Below are positions 1-6,122 of a stretch of 12,887 nucleotides of DNA, one piece after another. This stretch comes from CAYJXJ01 sp964374095. GTDB taxonomy: Bacteria > Elusimicrobiota > Elusimicrobia > UBA1565 > UBA9628. A model generated the notes under the pieces. It was not told the origin of the DNA and searched no databases. It saw only the letters and a list, made by a program, of their open reading frames with translations. The position numbers and the translations under genes were made by a program. The stretch lies in contig CAYJXJ010000134.1 of assembly GCA_964374095.1 (NCBI GenBank), positions 1 through 12,887 of the forward strand, written 5' to 3'. Every line of letters starts with the position of its first letter. Positions within the stretch are counted from its first letter, which is position 1.

Positions 1-1435
1 AACCGACCAAGACGCCCTCCCGGGAGGGAAGGGCGCGGATGCCGATCCAGGCGCTTGACCCGGCCGACGCCGCGGGCCCGGAGTCCGCCCCCGCGGCGCG
101 CGCGCGCAACCGTGACAGGGCCCCCTCGACCTTGGCCCGCTGGGGCCATTCGGGGGGCGCGACCTCCAAGGCCTTGGAATAGTCCGCAGCGGCGCTCGCG
201 TCGTCGCCCCGGTAGGCGTGCCCGGCGGCCCGGCCCGCGTAGGCCGGCGCGGAACGGCTGTCGAGCCTCAGCACCGAATCGAAGTCCTTGACGGCGTCCT
301 CGACGCGGCCCTGAGCCAGCAGGGCGATGCCGCGGGCCAGGAGCGCCTCCGGATACTTGGGTTTGAGGCGCAGCGCCTGAGAAAAGTCGTCCATCGCGTC
401 CGCGACCCGCTGCATGCGCAGGAGCGCCTTGCCGCGCCTCAGGTAGTCCGCGGCCGAGCGGGGCTTCGCCCCCAATGCCTCCTCCCCGTCCGCCTCCCCC
501 CCGCCGCCCTCGCGGTCGATGCGCGCCAGGTCCGGAGCCCGCTCGCGTCCCAGGCCCAGGACCGCGGCGGGACTGCCGGCGGTCAACTCCGGGGTCTGGA
601 TGCGCCCCTTGTCCAAGGCCAGCGCCCGGACCGTGAAGTCCACGAGGGCCGACGCCGTCACGCGGCCCTCGGCGTCCGCGGCCCAGCCGCGCAAGGCGCC
701 CAGGGCCAGGTAGCTGAAGGCCGGCCGCATCCGGCCGGCCCGGGGCAGGGGGCCGGCGAACTGGTCGGACCTCGCCGCGGTCAGCAGGATGGTCCGGCCG
801 TCGAGATTCCCCGCCGGGCCCTTGGCCACCACCAGGGGCTGAAGCCCCTCGGCCAGCGCCTCGCCCGACGAGGTCCTCCCGCTGAAGCAGGCATCCAGGA
901 GCACGACGGTCCGGGCCTGCCTCCCCTTGGCGAGGAGGTCCAGAATCTCTCCGCGGCACAGGCTGCGCGCGTAGAGCCCCTCGGCGTCCTGCTGCGCGTC
1001 GGCGCCCACCAGCACGCCGTCCTTGCCGTCCTTGGAAGGCGCGCCATGGCCGATGAACACGAACCACAAGGTCCCGCCCGGCTGGACCTCAGCGGCCGCG
1101 CGGGCCGCGAACTTGCGCATCTTTGAGTCGGTGGCCTCATTGTCGCGCAACAGGGCCACGCGGTGGGAAGGAACCTTGAGCGCTGCGGTCAAATGCGCCT
1201 GCCAGTCCTCGGCGTTGGCGCGCGCCCCCGGGACCTTGGCCACGAAGGCGTAGTTCTCCACGCCCACGATCACGGCGGCGTCTCTCTCCCCGCCGCCGGA
1301 GGTATGGGGCTGGGCCGAAAGGTCGGGCCAGAGGTCTCCCGCCCGCGCCTGAGGGAACGCCAGGACGCCAAGGCCGAGCAGGAACGCGACCAATGTCCGG
1401 CAACGGAGACCGGGTGGGGGTTTGGTCTTGGTCAA
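1..1435 (-). CDS. Exported caspase-fold (peptidase C14-like) protein with TPR repeats, 3' end beyond window
   Basis: Reading the minus strand without a stop from 1435 to the window edge gives at least 478 residues. Residues 1-32 form a signal peptide: basic n-region (K3, K5, R11, R13), hydrophobic core LVAFLLGLGVLAF, and an A-x-A type site near 30-32. Residues 52-295 are a caspase-like domain with the catalytic pair visible: His130 in FIGHGAP and Cys183 in LLDACFSG. Residues 327-430 hold about three TPR units (YLRRGKALLRMQRVADAMDDF begins the first), normally a protein-protein interaction surface. The last residues, AWIGIRALPSREGVLV, could open a PDZ domain, but the window ends there. The start is TTG at 1435: an in-frame TAA lies at 1454-1456, with no ATG or GTG between it and the signal peptide. 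A second TTG 14 codons on would lose the basic n-region. The gene is divergent from ygiQ. The caspase fold is secure; the substrate and role are unknown. Confidence 0.88.
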   Translation of the reverse strand, partial: MTKTKPPPGLRCRTLVAFLLGLGVLAFPQARAGDLWPDLSAQPHTSGGGERDAAVIVGVENYAFVAKVPGARANAEDWQAHLTAALKVPSHRVALLRDNEATDSKMRKFAARAAAEVQPGGTLWFVFIGHGAPSKDGKDGVLVGADAQQDAEGLYARSLCRGEILDLLAKGRQARTVVLLDACFSGRTSSGEALAEGLQPLVVAKGPAGNLDGRTILLTAARSDQFAGPLPRAGRMRPAFSYLALGALRGWAADAEGRVTASALVDFTVRALALDKGRIQTPELTAGSPAAVLGLGRERAPDLARIDREGGGGEADGEEALGAKPRSAADYLRRGKALLRMQRVADAMDDFSQALRLKPKYPEALLARGIALLAQGRVEDAVKDFDSVLRLDSRSAPAYAGRAAGHAYRGDDASAAADYSKALEVAPPEWPQRAKVEGALSRLRARAAGADSGPAASAGSSAWIGIRALPSREGVLVG

Positions 1436-1442
1436 GGGGAGT

Positions 1443-1448
1443 ATTATA
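1443..1448 (-). promoter_or_regulatory. Candidate -10 box (TATAAT) of the TPR-caspase gene
   Basis: A perfect TATAAT on the minus strand ends 7 bases before the TTG start at 1435. Transcription would start about at the start codon, giving a leaderless or near-leaderless message. No convincing -35 element lies 16-18 bases upstream. The box is seen directly; its use as a promoter is inferred. Confidence 0.5.
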
Positions 1449-1549
1449 ACCCTTTAGTCCGTCGGAAGCGCACACGTCATCATCGGCAGGGCGTAGGCGT
1501 AGAGCGCGAGGAGGCCGATCGCGAGCAGGACGCACCGCAGCCTCCCGTC

Positions 1550-1558
1550 TGGTATGAT
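1550..1558 (+). promoter_or_regulatory. Candidate extended -10 (TGGTATGAT) of ygiQ
   Basis: TATGAT at 1553-1558 is preceded by TGG, matching the extended -10 pattern TGn. No good -35 is seen, which extended -10 promoters tolerate. The predicted start of transcription is near 1565, giving a leader of about 30 bases before the TTG at 1596. The same TCTGGTATGAT string occurs in front of the CWC gene on the other strand near 11673-11683. Confidence 0.4.
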
Positions 1559-1595
1559 ATAGGGGTTCGCCGCGGCGCTCACGCGCCCCCCCCTT

Positions 1596-3533
1596 TTGAA
1601 GTCCCTCTACTCATCGTCGCACCGCTGGCTGCCCATGTCCCGACGGGACATGGAGGCCCGCGGCTGGGACCAGGTGGACGTCGTCTTCGTGACGGGCGAC
1701 GCCTACATCGACCACTACTCCTTCGCGATGGCCATTCTCGGCCGGACGCTGGAGGACTCGGGCTTTCGCGTCGCGATCCTAAGCCAGCCCGACTGGCGCT
1801 CCTGCGCGCCCTGGCGCCAATTCGGCCGGCCGCGCCCGTTCTTCGCGATTTCGGCGGGCAACATGGACTCGATGATCAACCACTACACCGCCAACCGGAA
1901 GGTCCGAAACGACGATGCCTACTCCCCGGGCGGCAGGATCCACCTGCGTCCGGACCGGGCCACGATCCCCTACTGCCAGCGGGCGCGCGAGGCCTTCCCC
2001 GGGGTGCCCGTGATCGCGGGCGGCGTCGAGGCGAGCCTGCGGCGGCTGGCCCACTACGACTACTGGAGCGACACGGTCCGTCCCGCCATCATGCTCGACT
2101 CCAAGACCGACCTGGTGGCCTACGGCATGGGGGAGGAAAACATTCTCGAGATCGCCCGTCGCTTGGACGCGGGAGGCGGCGTCAAGGATTTGCGGGATTT
2201 GCGCGGCGTGGCCTATGCCTTGGGCGCCAGCGAGACGCCGCCCACGGAGGGCGTGATGACGCTCCCTTCCTTCGAGGACGTCAAGACCGACAAGGATAAG
2301 TTCCTCAAAGCCACGCATCTCATCCACCGCGAAACCAGCCCCTTCAACGCCAAGACCCTCGTGCAGTATCACGGCGCGCGCGCCGTGGTCCAGACCCCGC
2401 CCCAACTCCCCGTCAGCCAGGAACGCATGGACTACTACTACGGCCTGCCCTACACCCGCAGGCCTCACCCCGCCTACCGCGAGCCCATCCCGGCCTTTGA
2501 GATGATCAAGGATTCGGTCACGCTCATGCGCGGCTGTTTCGGGGGCTGCACCTTCTGCTCGATCACCGCCCACCAGGGCCGCACCATCCAGTCCCGTTCC
2601 CGGGAGGGCGTGCTGGCCGAGCTCGGGGCCATGGGCCAGGACCGGGACTTCAAGGGCACGGTCTCCGACATCGGCGGGCCGACGGCCAACATGTATCAGA
2701 TGCGCTGTACCAAGCCCGAGATCGAGAAGATCTGCAAGCGCCTCTCCTGCGTGAGCCCCACGATCTGCAAGTGCCTCGGCACCGACCATGGCCCGCTCAC
2801 CCAGCTCATGAAGGACGCCCGGAAGGTACCCGGCGTCGACAAGGTGCTCGTTGCCAGCGGCATCCGCATGGACCTGGCCCGCCTCTCGCCCGAGTATATG
2901 GAAGAGTTGACGGCGCATCACGTCGGGGGCCGGCTCAAGGTGGCCCCGGAGCACGTCGATCCCGGGGTGCTCGCCGCCATGAAGAAGCCCACCCACGACA
3001 CCTTCGAGGATTTCGCGGCCCAGTTCGAGGCGGCCAACAAGAAGGCCGGCAAGCGGCAGTTCCTCGTCCCCTACTTTATCGCCAGCCACCCCGGCTCGGG
3101 CTTGAAGGAGATGATCGACCTGGCGATTTTCCTAAAGCGCAACGGGTATAAGCCCGACCAGGTGCAGGATTTCATCCCCGCGCCCTTCGATGTCGCGACC
3201 GCGATGTACTACACGGGCCGGGACCCCGAAACCGGGGCGGCCATGCCCATCGCCCGCAACCTCCGGGACCGCAAGCTCCAGCGCGCCCTCCTGCAGTTTT
3301 TCAAACCCGAGAATTACTTCGAGGTCCGCGAGGCCCTGCTCCGAGCCGGCCGCAAGGACTTGATCGGCCCCGGCCGTGACTGCCTCATCCCCGATGCCCC
3401 TCCCCGCGAGGCGCTGGAAGCGCGACGCGCCCGCGCGCGGAAAGATCTCGGCGATCACGTCCACCATATTCCTTCGCCGCGGGCCGGGGGCTATCGTCCC
3501 AAACGCTCCTCGGCACGGCGCCGGTCCGATTGA
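1596..3533 (+). CDS. ygiQ: YgiQ-family (UPF0313) radical SAM protein
   Basis: This 645-residue protein aligns by eye with E. coli YgiQ from its N-terminus: LPMSRRDMEARGWD, VTGDAYIDHYSF, GNMDSMINHYTANRK and RPDRAT are family landmarks. The radical SAM 4Fe-4S motif CxxxCxxC is present as Cys314, Cys318 and Cys321 (GCFGGCTFCS). The conserved block VAPEHVDPGVLAAMKKP follows in the second half, and the tail from about residue 600 is basic and poorly conserved. The family presumably binds SAM and cleaves it reductively, but its substrate is not established. The start is TTG 1596: the frame is closed by TAG at 1560 and holds no ATG or GTG before it. The first ATG, at 1635, would remove residues that the family conserves upstream of LPMSR. 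No strong Shine-Dalgarno sequence is seen. It is convergent with the ABC-F gene. The family call is very secure. Confidence 0.95.
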   Translation: MKSLYSSSHRWLPMSRRDMEARGWDQVDVVFVTGDAYIDHYSFAMAILGRTLEDSGFRVAILSQPDWRSCAPWRQFGRPRPFFAISAGNMDSMINHYTANRKVRNDDAYSPGGRIHLRPDRATIPYCQRAREAFPGVPVIAGGVEASLRRLAHYDYWSDTVRPAIMLDSKTDLVAYGMGEENILEIARRLDAGGGVKDLRDLRGVAYALGASETPPTEGVMTLPSFEDVKTDKDKFLKATHLIHRETSPFNAKTLVQYHGARAVVQTPPQLPVSQERMDYYYGLPYTRRPHPAYREPIPAFEMIKDSVTLMRGCFGGCTFCSITAHQGRTIQSRSREGVLAELGAMGQDRDFKGTVSDIGGPTANMYQMRCTKPEIEKICKRLSCVSPTICKCLGTDHGPLTQLMKDARKVPGVDKVLVASGIRMDLARLSPEYMEELTAHHVGGRLKVAPEHVDPGVLAAMKKPTHDTFEDFAAQFEAANKKAGKRQFLVPYFIASHPGSGLKEMIDLAIFLKRNGYKPDQVQDFIPAPFDVATAMYYTGRDPETGAAMPIARNLRDRKLQRALLQFFKPENYFEVREALLRAGRKDLIGPGRDCLIPDAPPREALEARRARARKDLGDHVHHIPSPRAGGYRPKRSSARRRSD

Positions 3534-3561
3534 CCGACAACTGCCGCGCGGCAGTTGTCGG
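3534..3561. repeat. 28-base perfect palindrome directly after the ygiQ stop
   Basis: The half-site CCGACAACTGCCGC is followed at once by its exact reverse complement, beginning one base after the ygiQ TGA. In RNA it would fold into a hairpin of about 12 base pairs with a tiny loop. No T-tract follows on either side, so it is not a canonical intrinsic terminator. It may act in 3'-end protection, in Rho-type termination, or as a protein-binding operator. The symmetry is seen directly; the role is inferred. Confidence 0.6.
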
Positions 3562-3587
3562 AGGGGCCGCGGCCGCTCCTGCAGGGC

Positions 3588-3653
3588 GTGCTTTTGTGGC
3601 TCGTGGTCGCGGGCGTCTCCCTGTGCCTTGTTCGGGGGGACATCATCCGCTGA
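3588..3653 (+). CDS. Possible tiny one-helix membrane peptide (weak candidate)
   Basis: A GTG at 3588 opens a 21-codon frame encoding a hydrophobic run, VLLWLVVAGVSLCLV, followed by RGDIIR and TGA. It resembles a single transmembrane helix with a basic tail. It lies in the same frame as ygiQ with no stop between the ygiQ TGA at 3531-3533 and 3651, so it is formally also the readthrough extension of ygiQ. No good ribosome binding site precedes it. It may be chance coding in the 160-base space between ygiQ and the ABC-F gene. Confidence 0.15.
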   Translation: MLLWLVVAGVSLCLVRGDIIR

Positions 3654-3663
3654 AGCTCGCGTT

Positions 3664-3683
3664 TACTCCCAGCGCTGGGAGTA
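3664..3683. terminator. Palindromic repeat copy 1, likely bidirectional terminator-type hairpin
   Basis: TACTCCCAGCGCTGGGAGTA is a perfect 20-base palindrome lying 12 bases beyond the ABC-F stop codon and downstream of ygiQ, between these convergent genes. It is preceded by TT on the plus strand, giving a short U-run for minus-strand transcripts only in weak form. A near-identical copy at 11263-11280 lies between another convergent pair, and a shorter variant lies at 5556-5571. The conserved extended form is TTTACTCCCAGCGCTGGGAGT. Confidence 0.55.
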
Positions 3684-3695
3684 GGAACGAAGACC

Positions 3696-5441
3696 TCAGC
3701 CTGCCAGCTCGACTTCCTTGGCCTGGATTAGCCCCTGCACCCTCTCCATCTCCGTGCCGATCTCCTGAACCTTGGCGAAGTCCGCGTAGAGGGCCGGATC
3801 GGCGAGCCGGGCAGCCAGTTCCTCGAGGCGGACGTGCAGCTCTCGGAGCTCGGTCTCGAGCTTGTCGCGCCGCTTGGCCTCGCGGCGCGGGTCGGGGGGA
3901 AGCGCGGCCTTGGTCTTCTTCTCGACGACCGGTATGGCCACGGCCCGCGGGTTCTCCTCGTGCCACTGGGCTTGGCGGCGTTTGAAGTACTCGTAGTCTC
4001 CCGGATAGAAGGCGATTTTCCCCGCGTCAATGTGGACGACATGATCGGCCAGGGCGTTGAGAAAGTAGAGGTCGTGGCTGATGCAGCAAATGGTGCCCTC
4101 GAAGGCCTTCAAGGCTTTGATCAGGGCCTCGACGCTGGGCATGTCGAGATGGGTGGTGGGCTCGTCCATGAGCAGGACGTGGGGAGGAGCCAGAAGGAGC
4201 TTGACCAGGGAGAGGCGGCTCTTCTCGCCGCCGCTCAAAACCTCCACGCGCTTATGCACCGTGTCGCCTGGAAACAGGAACGTCCCCAACACCGTGCGAA
4301 CCAAGAGCTCGGGATTGGAACGATCGGCCCCCAGAGCCTCTTGCAGCACCGTCTTGCCGGGCTCGAGCTGTCCCTCCCGGTGCTGGGAGAAGTAGCCCAC
4401 CTTGACGTCCCCGCCGACGATGCGCTCGCCCGCGTCGATCGGGATCACCCCGGCGAGCACCTTGAGCAAAGTGGACTTCCCCGCGCCGTTATGGCCCACG
4501 AATGCCACCTTCCAGCCGCGCTCGAGGTCGAAGTCCAGCCCCTGATAGACTTTCACGTCCCCGTAGGACTTATCGACGCCCTTGAGCGATAGGACCCGAA
4601 CCCCGACCCGCCGCGGCTGGGGGAAGCGGATCCGGACGGTCTTGGCGTCCACGGGGAGCGTGATGCGATCGAGTTTCTCAAGCCTCTTGATCATGCTCTG
4701 GGCGCGGCTGGCGGTGGAGACACGGGCGCGGTTGCGGTCGATGAAGTCCTGCATCTTGGCGATCTCTTCCTGCTGGCGCCGCCACGCCGATTCCAGGCGC
4801 TCGCGCTCGGCTTGGCGCTCGGCGACGAAATGCTCGTAGTTCCCGTGATAGACCCGGAGGGTCTGCTCCTGCAGGCTCACCGTGGCGCGGCACGCCGAAT
4901 TCATGAAGGCCCGGTCGTGGGAGATGATCAGCACGCCCCCCACGTAGGACTGCAGGTAGCTCTGGAACCAGAACAGGGCGTCGATGTCGAGGTGGTTGGT
5001 CGGCTCGTCGAGCAGGAGGAGGTCGGGTTCCTGCAGCAGCAGACGAGCCAAAGCCACGCGCATGGCCCAGCCGCCGCTCAAGGTATCGAGCGGGCGGTCG
5101 AAGTCCGTGACCCGAAAGCCCAGGCCCATGAGCATGGCCTTGGCGCGGGCGGTGAGCCGGCCGTCGGGGTCCTCGAAATCCTCCAGCGCCGTCTCGAGCG
5201 CGGTCTTCGGGGAGCTGGGAGCGTTCTCCTGGGGAAGATAGCCGACCGTCGCGCCGCGCTTGATGGTCAGGCGGCCGCCGTCGATCTCCTCGGCGCCCAT
5301 CAGGATCTTGAAGAGCGTGGTCTTGCCCGAGCCGTTGGGGCCGACCAGGGCGAAGCGGTCGCCCTTGTTGACCTGGAGGGAGGCTCCCCGCAGCAGGGTC
5401 TGGCCCCCGAAAGATTTGTGGACGTCGGTCAACGTGATCAT
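3696..5441 (-). CDS. ABC-F family ATPase (translation/ribosome-associated, YheS/YdiF-like)
   Basis: This 581-residue protein has two ABC ATPase domains and no membrane segments. Domain 1 has Walker A GPNGSGKTT (34-42), signature LSGGWAMR (121-128), Walker B LLLLDEPTNHLD (141-152) and H-loop His175. The charged helical inter-domain linker, about 205-285, includes RAQSMIKRLEKLDRI, which resembles the YheS/YdiF group. Domain 2 has Walker A GHNGAGKST (316-324), signature LSGGEKSRL (402-410), Walker B with DEPTTHLD (426-433) and H-loop His456. Residues 515-581 are a charged coiled-coil-like tail. ABC-F proteins bind the ribosomal E site and either aid translation or protect against antibiotics; which applies here cannot be told from sequence. 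The second Walker B region reads TTHLD where NHLD is more usual. ATG 5441 begins exactly at the family N-terminus (MITLTDVHKSFGG). It has no Shine-Dalgarno sequence, and a terminator-like hairpin lies just upstream. Confidence 0.95.
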   Translation of the reverse strand: MITLTDVHKSFGGQTLLRGASLQVNKGDRFALVGPNGSGKTTLFKILMGAEEIDGGRLTIKRGATVGYLPQENAPSSPKTALETALEDFEDPDGRLTARAKAMLMGLGFRVTDFDRPLDTLSGGWAMRVALARLLLQEPDLLLLDEPTNHLDIDALFWFQSYLQSYVGGVLIISHDRAFMNSACRATVSLQEQTLRVYHGNYEHFVAERQAERERLESAWRRQQEEIAKMQDFIDRNRARVSTASRAQSMIKRLEKLDRITLPVDAKTVRIRFPQPRRVGVRVLSLKGVDKSYGDVKVYQGLDFDLERGWKVAFVGHNGAGKSTLLKVLAGVIPIDAGERIVGGDVKVGYFSQHREGQLEPGKTVLQEALGADRSNPELLVRTVLGTFLFPGDTVHKRVEVLSGGEKSRLSLVKLLLAPPHVLLMDEPTTHLDMPSVEALIKALKAFEGTICCISHDLYFLNALADHVVHIDAGKIAFYPGDYEYFKRRQAQWHEENPRAVAIPVVEKKTKAALPPDPRREAKRRDKLETELRELHVRLEELAARLADPALYADFAKVQEIGTEMERVQGLIQAKEVELAG

Positions 5442-5452
5442 GCCGGGTCGAC

Positions 5453-5480
5453 AAAAGAAAGCCCCTCCGGAAGGAAGGGC
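5453..5480 (-). terminator. Intrinsic-terminator-like hairpin with U-tract in the leader of the ABC-F gene (possible attenuator)
   Basis: Read on the minus strand, GCCCTTCC, loop TTCC and GGAGGGGC (5480 to 5461) form an 8-base-pair stem with one G-U wobble. TTTCTTTT follows directly (5460 to 5453), and 11 bases later comes the ABC-F ATG. On the plus strand the wobble becomes a C-A mismatch and no T-run follows, so the structure is directed toward the ABC-F gene. No minus-strand gene is seen upstream whose transcript it would end. It therefore either attenuates the ABC-F gene or blocks antisense transcription from the pil cluster. Confidence 0.6.
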
Positions 5481-5489
5481 CGCGTCCGC

Positions 5490-5498
5490 ATCTTACCA
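5490..5498 (-). promoter_or_regulatory. Candidate extended -10 (TGGTAAGAT) for the ABC-F gene
   Basis: TAAGAT at 5495-5490 on the minus strand is preceded by TGG, fitting an extended -10, with 4 of 6 consensus bases. Transcription would begin near 5483, just ahead of the terminator-like hairpin, with a leader of about 42 bases. No clear -35 is seen. An upstream promoter is the alternative, and would place a 28-codon frame in the leader. Confidence 0.3.
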
Positions 5499-5579
5499 GT
5501 TATGAGGAGCGGCTGCCAGAGACAGACGCTTCGAGGCCGCGCGGGTGGATGGCTGCCTCCAGCGCTGGAGGTAGCTCAT
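5493..5579 (-). CDS. Possible 28-codon leader peptide upstream of the ABC-F gene
   Basis: ATG at 5579 opens a frame encoding MSYLQRWRQPSTRAASKRLS and eight more residues, ending with TAA 12 bases before the terminator-like hairpin. That arrangement resembles leader peptides that control some ABC-F resistance genes by ribosome-mediated attenuation. Against it: there is no Shine-Dalgarno sequence, the first codons simply read through the palindrome at 5556-5571, and the candidate -10 overlaps its stop codon. The frame is also open upstream to 5762. Treat as a weak candidate. Confidence 0.15.
   Translation of the reverse strand: MSYLQRWRQPSTRAASKRLSLAAAPHNW
5556..5571. repeat. Palindromic repeat variant (copy 3)
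   Basis: CCTCCAGCGCTGGAGG is a perfect 16-base palindrome; pairing extends to 5553-5574 if one G-T pair is allowed. It shares the CCAGCGCTGG core with copies at 3664 and 11263, but one C/G pair per arm differs. Unlike those copies it lies between divergent genes (ABC-F and the DUF4920 gene), so termination is a less natural role here. Confidence 0.5.
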
Positions 5580-5637
5580 CCGCGCTGCGGTCAAGGCGCG
5601 CGCCCATTCGCATGTCTTGCCTTCGGCGCTCCCCAGT

Positions 5638-5647
5638 GTGCTAGAAT
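5638..5647 (+). promoter_or_regulatory. Candidate extended -10 (TGCTAGAAT) of the DUF4920-pil-caspase cluster
   Basis: TAGAAT at 5642-5647 matches 5 of 6 consensus bases and is preceded by TGC (TGn). A TTGCCT at 5617-5622 is a possible -35 with a long 19-base spacer. Transcription would start about 5653-5655, only some five bases before the ATG at 5660. No other convincing promoter is seen inside the cluster, so it may drive all six genes. Confidence 0.5.
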
Positions 5648-5659
5648 CGGTACTCTTCG

Positions 5660-6106
5660 ATGCGCTGGCTTCTCCTCCTCGCCGCCCTCCAACCCTCCGC
5701 CTTCGCCGGGAGCGAAACCCCGGCACCGTTCGGAATCCCGCCCTCCCTCTCGGCCGCGACACCGCTGGCCGAACTCCTCAAGAGGCCGGAATCCTTCGAG
5801 GGCCGCGATATCCTACTCGAAGGAACGGCCCGCAAGGTCTGCGCCAAGAAGGGCTGCTGGATGGTCCTCTCCGACGGGGACCGCGAGATCCGGATCACCT
5901 TCAAGGACTACGCCTTCTTTCTGCCCAAGGGCTCCCTGGGACGCCGGGTGCGGGCCCAGGGCTTGGCCTCGCGGGAGACGGTTTCGGTCCGCGACCAGCG
6001 GCACTTCCTTAAGGACGAAGGCGCCGGCCGCGACGAAATGCGAAAGATCAAGACGCCGCTCACGACGGTTTCCTTTGTCGCCTCCGGGGTGGCCTTCCTG
6101 AACTGA
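5660..6106 (+). CDS. Exported DUF4920 family protein (OB-fold-like, CxxxxC)
   Basis: The 148-residue product starts with a short signal peptide (MRWLLLLAALQPSAFA, probable cleavage after Ala16). The mature part carries the DUF4920 hallmark VCAKKGCWMVL with Cys61 and Cys66, then a beta-rich region IRITFKDYAFFLPKGSLGRRV. The cysteine pair and invariant KKGCWM in this family suggest metal binding or a disulfide in the periplasm, but no biochemical role is established. ATG 5660 is chosen because the signal peptide begins exactly there. It is the first gene of the cluster, 16 bases ahead of pilT. Its presence with pilus motor genes has no obvious explanation and may only be operon sharing. Confidence 0.85.
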   Translation: MRWLLLLAALQPSAFAGSETPAPFGIPPSLSAATPLAELLKRPESFEGRDILLEGTARKVCAKKGCWMVLSDGDREIRITFKDYAFFLPKGSLGRRVRAQGLASRETVSVRDQRHFLKDEGAGRDEMRKIKTPLTTVSFVASGVAFLN

Positions 6107-6122
6107 CGCGGGGACAACAGCC

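Noticed and set aside
218..1126. 302-codon plus-strand open frame over the left-edge gene
   Set aside because: It is antisense to the TPR-caspase gene, whose minus-strand reading shows a signal peptide, catalytic motifs and TPRs. The plus-strand product has no recognisable domain and is an effect of high G+C.
1137..1535. 132-codon minus-strand frame starting with ATG upstream of the caspase gene
   Set aside because: It overlaps the signal peptide and caspase N-terminus in another frame, and its Arg/Pro/Gly-rich product looks like a shadow.
1779..3089. 436-codon frame antisense to ygiQ
   Set aside because: The sense strand encodes an unmistakable YgiQ protein; the antisense product is Gly/Leu/Val/Asp-rich shadow sequence.
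4812..6101. 429-codon plus-strand frame spanning ABC-F antisense, the intergenic region and the DUF4920 gene
   Set aside because: It crosses two well-supported genes on other frames and has no domain of its own.
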